Below, one piece after another: positions 51,701 to 61,095 of a stretch of DNA of 64,000 bases (its first letter is position 1; each line of letters starts with the position of its first letter). The stretch is from a virus, in the IMG/VR virus record IMGVR_UViG_3300037054_000148, positions 1 to 64,000 of that record. One strand, given 5' to 3'. The position numbers and the translations under genes were made by a program. Below the pieces are notes generated by a model that searched no databases, was not told the DNA's origin, and saw only the letters and a program-made list of their open reading frames with translations.

Positions 51701-52463
51701 TGCCGACTCCAGCTAACTCATCAAAGAAGGGCTGTTTCTTCAAGTCAGACTTTTCTTCAATGAAAAGTTCAATGTCCGGATGACTGATTCGCATGGTCTG
51801 AAGATTTGCTCCTCTGCGCCCAGCCTGACCAATCATTCCAGTCGTATAAGAGAAAAAGTCCATGAAGCTGGCCGCACCAGTGGAGGAACGTGCTGCGTTG
51901 TTCGTAGCGGCCCCACGAGGGCGAAGACCACTGATATCGTGCCCCTCCCCTCCTCTGAATGCAAAGATACGAGCCATGTTTTTGGCTGTATCAAAAATGG
52001 ATTCCAGGTTGTCTTCTGGTGGGGGTAGGGTGAAACAATTAGAACTGCTGGCCTTCACATAGGGATTCCCCAAAGCAAACAGCCCCGAGCCCTGTGGAGA
52101 ATATTTCCACCCATCCAACACTCCGTAGAACTTATCCTTCCAATAGGAAAATTCCTTGGTATTCGAAGGGCTTTTCATTTCTTCATTTGCCAAAACTATG
52201 GAAATCCGATTCCACATTTCCGCAGGAGTTTGCTCACAGCAGTCTCCTGCTTGAGTATGAAGAGCGTATTTATCCACCCAAATGCGAGATGCTAAAGTTG
52301 CATTTTCTGGTAAAACCTTCATTTCCTCAATATACCACTCGTAACATTTGGCGTAAGCGTTAGCTTCACTCTTAAGTGGAGCGGAAGCACTACTTACACT
52401 TGAGCCTTTACTTGTGAGATATTCATCATAGAGTTCCTGATAGGTCAAAATTTTGTCGATCAC
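48753..52463 (-). CDS. nrdJ: ribonucleotide reductase, class II (B12-dependent), with intein
   Basis: Precursor of 1236 residues, about 871 after splicing. Extein features: NCFTLPPPEDNLESIF with the first active-site Cys, FRGGEGHDISGLRPRGA, the GQAGRRGANL segment, catalytic NPC-AEE (Cys745 with Glu747), and a C-terminal zinc region VCPLCGAEL...CSSC with an extreme C-terminal Cys. No separate radical subunit gene is close, which suits class II. It reduces ribonucleotides for phage DNA synthesis. ATG start follows GGAG. Confidence 0.9.
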   Translation of the reverse strand: MIDKILTYQELYDEYLTSKGSSVSSASAPLKSEANAYAKCYEWYIEEMKVLPENATLASRIWVDKYALHTQAGDCCEQTPAEMWNRISIVLANEEMKSPSNTKEFSYWKDKFYGVLDGWKYSPQGSGLFALGNPYVKASSSNCFTLPPPEDNLESIFDTAKNMARIFAFRGGEGHDISGLRPRGAATNNAARSSTGAASFMDFFSYTTGMIGQAGRRGANLQTMRISHPDIELFIEEKSDLKKQPFFDELAGVGININDYKWAAVADRLKSTSHSNVSVRINDQFMKAVKEDGEYELWFEFKDNAYPRISRMIKARVLWDKLMYHAWSSAEPGILNWDHIIRESPADQYTVLPEIEFTDPATGETKWVNYSFETVGLNPCLTGDTWILTDGGAKQVKDLVGIPHMTTLNGEHFPTTGFWSTGVKPVYKVSTSRGHSIKATANHKFLVRGADGVPEWVELQNLQLKAELLLSQNPQVCWGGPETFEEGYLVGSLLGDGHYHTSTKSAILGFWEEGKATAQKAVEFIKTLDPLSMKSPFPFGSKINLEPEGDRIYVRSMQLFNLCSQYLEFPTKRPLDSIERASSSFISGFLSGLFDADGTVLVNPNKGSSVRLNQSDTQILHLVQRLLARFGINSSIYENRRNAEFREMPLNNGTGENGLFWCKANHELVISRSSIATFEKRVGFLQDSKAAKLALILSPHKRAAYRDCTTTKVVSIEPAGEEEVFDCTVEGPHAFDANGLISHNCAEETLSAFDSCNLGLFFLPAFVRHPYTSEASFDFDAYAEVIGIGVRAQDNIKSWDLPILPLEGNRIAGVLGRRISVGNTGLADALAMMGLRYDTDEAIQMAESIYDFLANIAYQTSALLAEEKGSFQIFDWERHKKSPFIQRLSKKTQGMIKAKGLRNIGLLTQSPAGSLSIEMRNCTSGIEPLFLAAMTRSVKVPGSGDTVQYTVYHQGIQDALNINPDFDISIYVEANSIDYHKRIKMQAAIQRHIDHSISSTVNLPEDATVEDVSQLYMEAFDNGLKGITVYRDKCRTGVLNSIKKEVVDPIVRRERPKTTDIKIHKVKYKDKPWSVLVGLVNGTPIEVFAGVEEDTPLPNKYYKAELVKKSRGHYSLTVWLSEDEESDIVKISNIGARFPSPEGLALTRFISLSLRNGVMVSDICEQLQKSSNSLFDYPSVLNRVLKNYVPDEEAIAKELAKGEVCPLCGAELVFKRESGCLVKLCSSCNFMDSKCG
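50232..51326 (-). mobile_element. intein at the catalytic site of RNR
   Basis: Residues 380-744 (365). Begins CLTGDTWILTDGG and ends GLISHN, next extein residue Cys. It inserts between NP and the catalytic Cys. LAGLIDADG blocks LVGSLLGDGHY and FLSGLFDADGT mark a homing endonuclease. Confidence 0.93.
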
Positions 52464-52533
52464 GCACCACTCCTAAATTACAAATACTGGGTTAACCCCC
52501 AGTGATGTAGAAATGCAAAAAACATTCTCTGCA

Positions 52534-53337
52534 TCAAAGTTCTTCGGTTGTAGTATTCTCAGGATTCCAACTAGGCTCGTTAAGCTCCTCACTCGGTGCC
52601 ATCTGGGCTCGTTTAGTGGTTATAATTTTTTCCACCAACAAGGACTCCTCGTCAATGACTTTTTTCGTCATGAGCGTAGGGTCGGGAGGCAGGAATCCAA
52701 GGGCGTAGAGCCCCACTACTTTTTTATCGGTCAGGGGGGTTTCTTGTGCTAAGGCCATATCTACAATTCCAGCGAAAGCCTCAGCAGCCTTAACATTGGG
52801 AGCGTAGAATTGAGGGCCAATATACCCCCCTTTCTCACTCATTAATTGGCAAAATAGCCAAGCAGAAGAGATCTTTGGGGTTTTTCTGCTGAGGGTAAGA
52901 TTGGTTGCCTTGAATAGCTGCTCTCCATCTTCAGGGAGGGCCTCTCTGGTTTGCAGCCTAGCTAGCTCGGCAAGGAGAGCATACTCCTCGTGTCCTCGGT
53001 GGGTCTGGTTTCGAGGGAGAAAGTCTGCCTCTTCTGCAAGAAGCATATTAAGTTGCTCTTTGGGATCAAACAGAATATGGTAGTCACGCTCCAGTGACAA
53101 CTCTTTTTTGTTCAGGGTCTGGCCAAATCGGTTACCTTCAAAAAAGAACTTTTGGAGTTTTTGAAGTGTCTCTTTACGCGAGAGCCAAGCGGTAGAAAAG
53201 AGCCGACTTCGGAAGATCAAGTCATTCATCTTTGGGAATGCGGCAAGCTCCTGAAAATGAAAAAAGCTATAGTCATCCAGCATCTCCTTATCAATGCGGA
53301 TGTCTTCGTTACAAATCAGAGTCAAGTCTTGTGGCAT
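52534..53337 (-). CDS. hypothetical protein (267 aa)
   Basis: Helical 267-residue product without recognised domain. It lies upstream of RNR and may share the transcript; a CTGGG/CCCAG inverted repeat lies in the 70-base gap to RNR. Confidence 0.65.
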   Translation of the reverse strand: MPQDLTLICNEDIRIDKEMLDDYSFFHFQELAAFPKMNDLIFRSRLFSTAWLSRKETLQKLQKFFFEGNRFGQTLNKKELSLERDYHILFDPKEQLNMLLAEEADFLPRNQTHRGHEEYALLAELARLQTREALPEDGEQLFKATNLTLSRKTPKISSAWLFCQLMSEKGGYIGPQFYAPNVKAAEAFAGIVDMALAQETPLTDKKVVGLYALGFLPPDPTLMTKKVIDEESLLVEKIITTKRAQMAPSEELNEPSWNPENTTTEEL

Positions 53338-53475
53338 ACCTAGATAATACTCACTCTACCCCCTGTTGGGAGCCAATTTTTGGTATTTCTTCTAGTGTTA
53401 CGGTAGTTACTGCGGGTCTTGCGTGGTGTTGAGCGGCCTTTTCATAGCTAGACTGGCCAAGTCCAAGTTGGGATG

Positions 53476-53510
53476 CGGTGTTACCCCCGGAGGGGGATGC
53501 GGTAACACTC
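53476..53510. terminator. GC-rich hairpin between two hypothetical genes
   Basis: Outer stem GTGTTACC/GGTAACAC with inner CCCCC-GGA-GGGGG. No U-run on either strand. The 190 bases around it (53,338-53,526) contain no supportable gene. Confidence 0.4.
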
Positions 53511-53526
53511 GGATTGAGGAACGGGG

Positions 53527-54906
53527 CTACTTATCCTCATGATAATTTTCTTCTTTTGATTGGAGTTTACATTGTTGACGATAGAACGCTGATCGCACTC
53601 TTTGCCAGCTTTTACTACGAAGAAAGGTGGCTCCATGCCACAAGTCCATCTTAGCCAAAGCAGTTTGGATGGCGTGGTTCGCTCGGGTAAGCGGGTTTAT
53701 AACCTGTCGGCTGTCTCCTCCGATCAGAGTTCCATTTACCTCCCGAACCATCAGGGGCCTTCCAGTTAGTCCCAAGATTAACGAGTAGTCAAACCAGTCC
53801 TTGATCAGATTCCTCTGCCACACATGTAAGTGCAGCGGATGATGCTGAGGACGGTCCTTATATCTCGCACCCAAGGAGACCAGCTTAGGTGATCGGAACT
53901 CTATGGCACCTTCCGCCTGTAGAGTTCTGAGCTTACGTGTTAGGTAAGTCTTAATGTTGCACAAATTGCTAGGGCAAACTGGATCCAGTGCTACGACCCT
54001 GACTTTCCCTATCATTTGGGCTACAAGTTTATTGATATATTGCTTTGTGAGCTTTTCTTTGGGGATGAGACTCCCCCGTCGATCTTCGGTAGGATTCTGA
54101 ATCTGAACAGCCATTCCATTGGGACTGAAGCAGATGCCCATATCACACAACCTGGGATCACGGCAAGAGTTTATGCTATGACGATCCAGGTTTACTTCAT
54201 GAATCCGGACCTCTTTATGCGTGTAGGCCAGCCACACTGTCTTTCCTCGTCTGAGGAGGCGCATGGAAATGACATATCGCCAATCCAAATCGAGTGATTT
54301 TTTAAGTTCGGCCCGAATTTCTGAGGTGATGGGAATGGAGTTTACCCTAGCCCAGGACTTAAACCTCAGCGGATTAACAGCCTGACAACGGCGATTCACA
54401 TAATCCCGACGAACCTTTCGCTCATGAGGGTCTCCAGTATTAGCCTTTATGAGGGTTCCTGAGCGATCAAGATGAACAAGCCGGTTCCACACTCCCTGAT
54501 AAGACTCAAAATATGGAAGCAGGATGCAAGAGGTCTCTGGCGACAGCTTCACCAATTTTCGGAGTCGCAAAGTCTGTTCAGAGTAGTCCGACTCATCAAA
54601 GGGAGCTTGAAACACCACAGTCCCCCCCTCATCTCGATAGTCTGTCTCCTGGCGGAGCCCTGGAAGGATGCCACCAGATTGACAGCTTTGAAATCCGCTC
54701 CGCCGATCATGCAGCCAATCACCCTCGCACTTGATTCCGCTTGCGGGAGACTGATACCAGAAGAACTTCTCTCCCTTGCGAAAGTAACCAGCAGGATCCG
54801 GCAGTGCCGGAAGGGTGTCGGGGGCAATCAAAAGGGTAGTCCTGGAAAGCTGCTTCATCTCATGATGATACTCGAAGTCAGTTCCCTCTGAAGGTTTCTT
54901 GAGCAA
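53527..54906 (-). CDS. hypothetical protein (459 aa)
   Basis: Basic product of up to 459 residues, starting at a TTG; an ATG at codon 17 is an alternative. Many Arg/Lys and Trp; no motif recognised. It is the first leftward gene at the divergent junction, so it is probably early. Confidence 0.6.
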   Translation of the reverse strand: MLKKPSEGTDFEYHHEMKQLSRTTLLIAPDTLPALPDPAGYFRKGEKFFWYQSPASGIKCEGDWLHDRRSGFQSCQSGGILPGLRQETDYRDEGGTVVFQAPFDESDYSEQTLRLRKLVKLSPETSCILLPYFESYQGVWNRLVHLDRSGTLIKANTGDPHERKVRRDYVNRRCQAVNPLRFKSWARVNSIPITSEIRAELKKSLDLDWRYVISMRLLRRGKTVWLAYTHKEVRIHEVNLDRHSINSCRDPRLCDMGICFSPNGMAVQIQNPTEDRRGSLIPKEKLTKQYINKLVAQMIGKVRVVALDPVCPSNLCNIKTYLTRKLRTLQAEGAIEFRSPKLVSLGARYKDRPQHHPLHLHVWQRNLIKDWFDYSLILGLTGRPLMVREVNGTLIGGDSRQVINPLTRANHAIQTALAKMDLWHGATFLRSKSWQRVRSAFYRQQCKLQSKEENYHEDK

Positions 54907-55124
54907 AACTTCTTCCCCATCCTTGAGAGAACCTTACAAGAAAAGAATAAATAATATGTGTATATATTCTCTTCTTCTTTTTATTGGAGTTATATAGGGA
55001 ATTTCAGGGTCAGTGAGATGAAGAATCTAGTATCCATGCGGGTTTAGTCATTTTCAGAGTCCCTGAAACACATAAAATTGGAACTTTTCCCGTTTGACTT
55101 CTGTACACCCCTTTAGAGGCTTTG
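54907..55124. promoter_or_regulatory. divergent intergenic region
   Basis: Separates leftward and rightward gene sets. AT-rich core at 54,945-54,990 (AATAAATAATATG and TATATATTC). A TTGACT lies at 55,094 with no good -10. No site like the leftward promoter family is found, so the structural genes probably use another class of promoter. Confidence 0.4.
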
Positions 55125-55667
55125 ATGACCCCCCTTCCTGAAGTTAAGAATGCCCTTGAAATGAAAGTATTGAACCATGTGTTTCATTTCCGTAGACTTA
55201 GGTGGGGGGACATGCCTGCGGTAAGTGAATGGGTTGAAAAATACAAGATGGTGGATCGTTTGGCAATCACCGCCCACGCACTTCATAACATATCTGGGAA
55301 AGATGTGACTCCGGAGGAGGCCCTGAAAGTTTTGACCTCCATACCTCGGGGTGCCTTGGAGACTGTATATAAATTTTACAAAGGAAGTTTGGACCCCCAC
55401 CGAATGTTCGAGGTTCTTCCATGGTGGAAGGCCCCTGACGCCGCCACCTATGTCAGAGATTTGGAAGATGAGGAAGGTCAGACTGACGGACAGATGGATG
55501 AGGTGGAGGAACTTCTGACTCAGAAGTTTGGGAAGCAGGCCGTGGATGAGGAGAAAGCCTTGGCACATAAAATAGTTGCCAATACAGGTTATGCGGGAGC
55601 CATGAGAATTGAAGAAAACTTTATGGACAGGGCCAAGCAAGGCCGTACAGATCAGGAGGAATGGTGA
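55125..55667 (+). CDS. virion morphogenesis protein, unknown (180 aa)
   Basis: Product of 180 residues, charged and helical, from the ATG at 55125 (GAGG upstream). First of a rightward set that leads to the tape measure; tail assembly chaperone is one option. Overlaps the next gene by seven bases. Confidence 0.6.
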   Translation: MTPLPEVKNALEMKVLNHVFHFRRLRWGDMPAVSEWVEKYKMVDRLAITAHALHNISGKDVTPEEALKVLTSIPRGALETVYKFYKGSLDPHRMFEVLPWWKAPDAATYVRDLEDEEGQTDGQMDEVEELLTQKFGKQAVDEEKALAHKIVANTGYAGAMRIEENFMDRAKQGRTDQEEW

Positions 55668-56764
55668 GCGAGATCCCCTCTGGCGTTGATCTGATGAATC
55701 AAATCAGTCTTGGCGAACTAAAATATAAACAATCTAATATCGCGCTTGAGGTGAAGGAGAAGGTCTCTACTGCGATGGAAGAGATCATTACCATGGGGGC
55801 GAGAGTCCGACCCCTCAAGCTAAACGGTAAGAGGGTGGGGTGGCTCCGTCCGTTGGCCTACTCCGAACGTAAGGTATTGGACCGAATGATAGAGAAGGAC
55901 GATGAACGGGTTCTTTTGACCCTGACTCACTGCACCACTCTGTCTGAAGAGGACATTAATGACCTGGATATGTATGAGATGAACTCTATCCTCCATCGTC
56001 TTTACTCTGCTAATGTGGCTGACATGTCTCTGTTCCCCTACATCTCAGCGTTTTGCACTACTCAAATTAGCCAGAACTTATGGTACTCAAAACATGATGC
56101 CCTTTATTCACGCCGGGAACTGATTATGCCTGACGGAAAGATTCTGAAACTTTTGGCTCTTCCGGATCACATAGCTCTTTGGTCCACACTGACCACCATT
56201 CGGAACCGCTCTATCACTAAATTAGAGGACAGCTTGAACTTTGGTTCATTGATTAAAGCTCAGATTGGTAAAGATGCAAATAAGTATATAAAAGAGCTAG
56301 TCAAGGGTTTGAATGAGTTCCAGATTGATATAATTGAGCCTTGGACAGAAGTTGTGGATTACGTTAAGCTGCAATCCGCCACCCCCCATTTTAGTGATGG
56401 TTTTGGCCACTCCCATGAGGATAATACGGTTCAGGGCCTGCTGAGGGAGATGGAGGGGATGATGCATGGAGACAAACATGAACAACTCATGCAGCAGTTC
56501 TACGACAAACAGCTTAGAGAGGCTCAGGAACAGGAGCATTTGGTGCAGCTTCGAGTTCAAAAACGGAGACAGGAGCTTGCGCTTCTTGAGGATGATGGGG
56601 CTCTGGTGGTGGTAACGGATGCGGAAGTTAAGCGTCGAGAGAGAGAAATTCACGCTAGATCTCAGGGATTGATCCAACAGCAAATCAATGAGTTGTCAAA
56701 CCAATCCGAAGAGCCCCCTCCAAGTTCGGAGAGAATCACAAAGTATTTTGAAAGAGAGGGGTAG
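55661..56764 (+). CDS. virion morphogenesis protein, unknown (367 aa)
   Basis: Product of 367 residues; mixed N-terminal part (RPLKLNGKRVGWLRPLAYS), then a long Gln/Glu-rich coiled coil at about 270-340. No known domain; position before the tape measure suggests a tail or baseplate assembly role. Confidence 0.6.
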   Translation: MVSEIPSGVDLMNQISLGELKYKQSNIALEVKEKVSTAMEEIITMGARVRPLKLNGKRVGWLRPLAYSERKVLDRMIEKDDERVLLTLTHCTTLSEEDINDLDMYEMNSILHRLYSANVADMSLFPYISAFCTTQISQNLWYSKHDALYSRRELIMPDGKILKLLALPDHIALWSTLTTIRNRSITKLEDSLNFGSLIKAQIGKDANKYIKELVKGLNEFQIDIIEPWTEVVDYVKLQSATPHFSDGFGHSHEDNTVQGLLREMEGMMHGDKHEQLMQQFYDKQLREAQEQEHLVQLRVQKRRQELALLEDDGALVVVTDAEVKRREREIHARSQGLIQQQINELSNQSEEPPPSSERITKYFEREG

Positions 56765-56794
56765 CTGTCCCTCTGATGTAGCTTAGGAGCTTTA

Positions 56795-57406
56795 ATGACT
56801 CGGAAATACGCAAAACGCATCCCTGATGTAACCAAACCCACCAAGGCGGAGGCCCCAGCCCCACTACTATCTCTTGAAGAGATTATTTCTGACCTTAAAG
56901 GCTTTGGTATTGAAGAAACCTCAGAATTGATTAGCTTTGGGGCCAGTGGCAAGCAGATTCAGCTTCGATTGGCCAACATCCCCACCGAAGAGGAAATTGA
57001 AACCCTTCTGGCAGTTGAGGAGTATAAGGGTCATGCCTGGGTCTCTAGGGTTAAAGCAGAGATCTTATCCCGTGCCATTAGTTGGGTGAATGGAATTGAT
57101 CTTAAAGGTCGTAAGGATGAATTTGTTGTGGATCCTACGACCAATCAGGAAATGACCTTGCGGGTAGTGATTCGCAATCTCATTATGGGGTGGGGCCAAG
57201 AGGTGGTGAATGTCCTATGGAAGATTCTCATGGTCCACTGTCAGAAGATTGAAGATCGATTGTTCGAATCGTTGCCCGATAGCCAAATCATGACTGAAGT
57301 GGAAAAGCGGTTCATCGGTCAGGCCCTCCAGGAAATTCAGGACGCACAGCAGGAAGTGTATAAGGAAGCAATTAAGGAAATTGCCAACACCGATAGGGAT
57401 TCTTAA
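56795..57406 (+). CDS. virion morphogenesis protein, unknown (203 aa)
   Basis: Helical 203-residue product ending one base into the tape-measure start (TAATG). In many phages the genes just before the tape measure encode tail assembly chaperones; no slippery sequence is evident here. Confidence 0.6.
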   Translation: MTRKYAKRIPDVTKPTKAEAPAPLLSLEEIISDLKGFGIEETSELISFGASGKQIQLRLANIPTEEEIETLLAVEEYKGHAWVSRVKAEILSRAISWVNGIDLKGRKDEFVVDPTTNQEMTLRVVIRNLIMGWGQEVVNVLWKILMVHCQKIEDRLFESLPDSQIMTEVEKRFIGQALQEIQDAQQEVYKEAIKEIANTDRDS

Positions 57407-60400
57407 TGGCAGCAAGGGCTAGCGCGATCAGTAGGGAGACTCTTGAGACACTCAAGGGTATGAAGACTATTTTGGGTGATAATCTGTCCGTCGCGGCTGA
57501 CCTCAAGATTGTTCTCGACCAGATGTATAATCCTATTGAGAAGAGTGAAAAAGTTTTAAAAGATTGGGGAGACTCTCTTCATCATGTAGCTGACTTTGTT
57601 TCTGACGGAATAGATAAATTCAAACAACTAAATGCCTTGACGATGAGAATCCACCGCTTAGATGCAGAGGATGTCAAAAATAAAGAAAAAAGCATTAAAC
57701 TTTTGCGCGACCTGAAGGCTGAATACACAGATTTGAAAACTCTTCATACTGGAGATCTGAAGAAACTTCAAGATATTGATAAAGTTTTGAACTCTATCGG
57801 GGAGGCTGAAGGGGCAGTAGCCACTGGGGCTGCGGATATCAGCGACAAACTTAAGGCAGCGGCAGAAAATGCACGTGGGGTCAATGAGGCTTTTGATGAT
57901 ATGGATTATTCCAAGCCCATAGCCAGTGCTCATAAGCTCGGAAAATCTCTTGATGACGGAATCAGTGGAGCCCTGAGAGGATTGAAGCTCCTTGATAACT
58001 TTGGGTTCAAGGGTTTGTTTGGAAATCTGGCTAATATGCAGATGAAAATCAAGCAGATCAAAGAGGAGACCATAAAAAGTGGTCAAGCTAGAGCGGGACA
58101 GTATAATAGGGCCGCTGGAAGTGCCTATAAGGAGTTCACTTCTGGGGATGTGATGAGGCGAGAGGAGGGGTTTTCTCAGCTAGGGGGACTATACAAAAAT
58201 GCAGAAACCCCAGAGGCCAGGGCTGGGCTGGTTCGACAACTATCTGGAAAGACCGGGGTCACGGGGATGCTGGACAGGGCTCTGGGTAAAAGAGCCTTAG
58301 CGGCTGCCGGTGGGGGCAACCTCGGGTTCGCAGGTAAGATGGGGATGGGCCTGATGGAATCAGGTGGCGGCTCTGTCTTGGGTGGTGCGGCGATGCAAAT
58401 GGCCGGTCCTATGGCGGCTATTTATGGATTGGTTCAATTATTCTCAAAGGGGTTTGAACGTAATAAAGAAATCTACTCTAAACTAGGGGGAGGTGGGATA
58501 GTTCAACGGGGTAATATGGGGGCAAACTACAATAAATGGAGTAATGCATTATCCGCTGGAGGGCTGGGCCAAGGTCCAGGGTCTGCTAGATATTTTGACC
58601 TCAATTTTGAAAAAATGACAGATCTGATGAAAGAAGTTATTGAGTCCGGTCAAGCAGTCCAGAATAAGTATGGCATGATCAATGGGGGGATGTCCCCCGA
58701 TCAGGCCCTCACTGGTGGGAGGGCCACAAACGTCTATAGTGGAATTGTTCGAAATGCCGCCATGTTTGGAAAAAACATTGGGCTAGATAGCGGAGAGTCC
58801 GCGAAACTAACTATGAAATTGATGCATGATTTCAGTTTATCCATGGGTGAAGTTGAGGACATGTTTATTGGAATTGACAAAGCCGTCCAAGTAACGGGTA
58901 TCAGCACCATAGCTTACCTCAAACTCATTGACGATGTAACTAGTCAGTTTGATAAACTTAACAAATCTCTGAACTACACTTGCGGACTTATGCTTTTGTT
59001 AGGTAACAACGCAAAATACACTGATGATGACATCAAGGGTATGGTTAAGGGTCTCACCGGTAACAAGAAGCCCTATGAGCAAGCTATCTACGGGTATCAG
59101 ATGGCTGGGCCACAGGGAAGAGAAGAGCTAGCCAAAGCTAGACAAACTCAATATCGTAGAACGGGGGCCGGTCTAGAGAAAGAGTTGGGCTTAGGGGAGG
59201 GTGCGTTAGAGGGCATGACTCGGGAGCAGATTCAGAACATGGTTGCTTCAGGCCACCCAGAACAGCAGGCACTGGCCACCCGCTATCTAAATGATCGGAA
59301 CAGAGGAAGATCAGCTATGGCTAAGCATGGTGCCTTTGATCTAGCCACTCAGGATGAGCTTTATGGTCATGACATTCGAAGTGACACAACGACTCAACTC
59401 TCTCTTTTGAATTCCATCTTGCCAAAAGGGACTCATATCTCAGATTTTATCGGTGGGACAAAAGGAGCGGAAAACCGAGTGCAAAATCTGATGTCTAATA
59501 AGGAATTTATGGGTAAGGCCAACTACCTTAATATCTCTCCTGAAGGCATCAGTGCAAAACTTGGGGCGGCTGGTCAGCAGATTATAGGTGGAATCAGTGC
59601 CGCAGCCACCACAGGGGGTAAAGAGGGGGAAGCTGCTAGAGGTAAGTTTACCAATATTAGTGCAGGGGGGTGGAAAGAAATCAGAGATGCCCTTGCAGAA
59701 GGTAAGGGCATCTCTGGTACCAAAGCTGTCCAGGGAGCCCTGAGTGGGTTGGGAGCGGATCAGCTAGGGGATGTCATAGTAGACGCAGAGGAAAAGGCGG
59801 CGGCAGAAAAGGCTAAACAGAATCAAAGTTTTATTACTACACCCCTGGATCGGATCAACAAGTCCTTGGACTCTATCGTTGAAAATCTTATAACTTTGCT
59901 TCAAAAAGCGGTTAATTTCTTCAATTGGAATATCCTTGGTAAGGATGCGTATCAGGCGGCTAAACAAAATAAGGAGGAAGCTGAAAACTATAGGCAGAAT
60001 CAAATGCCCATGGATAAAACGGCTTTAGGTGGGGTGTTGAAGACCGTCAGAGGGGGGATGGAGAAGCCATATACCGCAGAAAAGGGGAAACACCTCCACG
60101 ATGCCCTTGGGGAGATTTATTTGAACTCTAAAGAGCTTCTGGGTCATCTTGGACATGATACGGTCTCGTCTGATGCTCGAAAAGAGGCTAATAACGCACT
60201 AGCGTTCCTATTCAGTCCAAAGAGAAACTTCAAGGATATTGGAGATGTGAACGATGCCAAGTCTAGGATCACTAATGCCTTAAAGTCTGTTACGGATAGT
60301 GAAGCGGCGGGTGAAAAAGCCAATGCCAATATGTTGTCTACTTCTAAGGAAAAGACTACTGAAACCGGGGCAACTGGGGCTGACGGCACTGGGATGGAAC

Positions 60401-61095
60401 TTCTAGCCGCCCAAAGACAACAGGAGTCAGGGGGAACAGGAGATACCCGCCTACTCTCTGGTGGTTATATGAAAAATGTTAAAGACTCATGGAATGACCC
60501 TAAGTCCAACTCCTATAAAGGGCTTCATGCACAGTACAAGACAGTGGAAGAGGCTCTGGCGGATACCCCTATTGGACTCGCTCAAACTAAACCCTCCACG
60601 GCGAAGCATATTATGGGAAGAGCCGGTCTTAAATTTGACAAGGATATGTTCATGGGAACAGGTAAGTATGCCAAAGGCCAGGGTCGAGACGAAGAAGTAA
60701 AAAATTCCCAGCTTCAGGTTCAGCAACTTGGGATGACTCAGTTAGAGTCAGACTTTAAACAAGAGTATGGCGAGGCCATCAAAGGGGTCAACATCCACGC
60801 ATTATCACTAGCCGCTTGGGATGGTGGCAAGGGAATGGTAGAAAAGGCCCTAGGTAAGGCAATTAAATCTGGTGATGTCACCCAGTGGAATTCCCCAGCC
60901 AATCTCCCAAGTCAAGAAGCGCGAAAATATGTAGGAGAAACTTTAGCTAGAGCCAATCAGAGTATTACCAATAATTACAATGTAGATGCCTCTGCGCTTA
61001 CGAATGTGGCCTCTGTTTCCGCTGGTAACTCAAGAGAGACCGCCCCAAGTCGTGGTGGCCTCTTAGCTTCTAACCAGAAGCTATCGGGGTTCTAA
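57406..61095 (+). CDS. tape-measure protein with C-terminal lytic-transglycosylase-like domain
   Basis: Product of 1229 residues. Long helical/coiled regions at both ends, a glycine/alanine-rich hydrophobic middle (MGLMESGGGSVLGGAAMQMAG and following) and a C-terminal SLT-like domain at about 1000-1160: AAQRQQESGG (catalytic Glu), IGLAQTKPSTAKHI and a Y-containing helix. Sets tail length and may cut peptidoglycan during DNA entry. If tail length scales as usual the tail would be long, but this cannot be measured here. Confidence 0.78.
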   Translation: MAARASAISRETLETLKGMKTILGDNLSVAADLKIVLDQMYNPIEKSEKVLKDWGDSLHHVADFVSDGIDKFKQLNALTMRIHRLDAEDVKNKEKSIKLLRDLKAEYTDLKTLHTGDLKKLQDIDKVLNSIGEAEGAVATGAADISDKLKAAAENARGVNEAFDDMDYSKPIASAHKLGKSLDDGISGALRGLKLLDNFGFKGLFGNLANMQMKIKQIKEETIKSGQARAGQYNRAAGSAYKEFTSGDVMRREEGFSQLGGLYKNAETPEARAGLVRQLSGKTGVTGMLDRALGKRALAAAGGGNLGFAGKMGMGLMESGGGSVLGGAAMQMAGPMAAIYGLVQLFSKGFERNKEIYSKLGGGGIVQRGNMGANYNKWSNALSAGGLGQGPGSARYFDLNFEKMTDLMKEVIESGQAVQNKYGMINGGMSPDQALTGGRATNVYSGIVRNAAMFGKNIGLDSGESAKLTMKLMHDFSLSMGEVEDMFIGIDKAVQVTGISTIAYLKLIDDVTSQFDKLNKSLNYTCGLMLLLGNNAKYTDDDIKGMVKGLTGNKKPYEQAIYGYQMAGPQGREELAKARQTQYRRTGAGLEKELGLGEGALEGMTREQIQNMVASGHPEQQALATRYLNDRNRGRSAMAKHGAFDLATQDELYGHDIRSDTTTQLSLLNSILPKGTHISDFIGGTKGAENRVQNLMSNKEFMGKANYLNISPEGISAKLGAAGQQIIGGISAAATTGGKEGEAARGKFTNISAGGWKEIRDALAEGKGISGTKAVQGALSGLGADQLGDVIVDAEEKAAAEKAKQNQSFITTPLDRINKSLDSIVENLITLLQKAVNFFNWNILGKDAYQAAKQNKEEAENYRQNQMPMDKTALGGVLKTVRGGMEKPYTAEKGKHLHDALGEIYLNSKELLGHLGHDTVSSDARKEANNALAFLFSPKRNFKDIGDVNDAKSRITNALKSVTDSEAAGEKANANMLSTSKEKTTETGATGADGTGMELLAAQRQQESGGTGDTRLLSGGYMKNVKDSWNDPKSNSYKGLHAQYKTVEEALADTPIGLAQTKPSTAKHIMGRAGLKFDKDMFMGTGKYAKGQGRDEEVKNSQLQVQQLGMTQLESDFKQEYGEAIKGVNIHALSLAAWDGGKGMVEKALGKAIKSGDVTQWNSPANLPSQEARKYVGETLARANQSITNNYNVDASALTNVASVSAGNSRETAPSRGGLLASNQKLSGF

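Noticed and set aside
53338-53526. A 60-codon minus-strand frame ending in a TGA at the left edge
   Set aside because: No ATG, GTG or TTG start in frame, and the GC-rich hairpin lies inside it.
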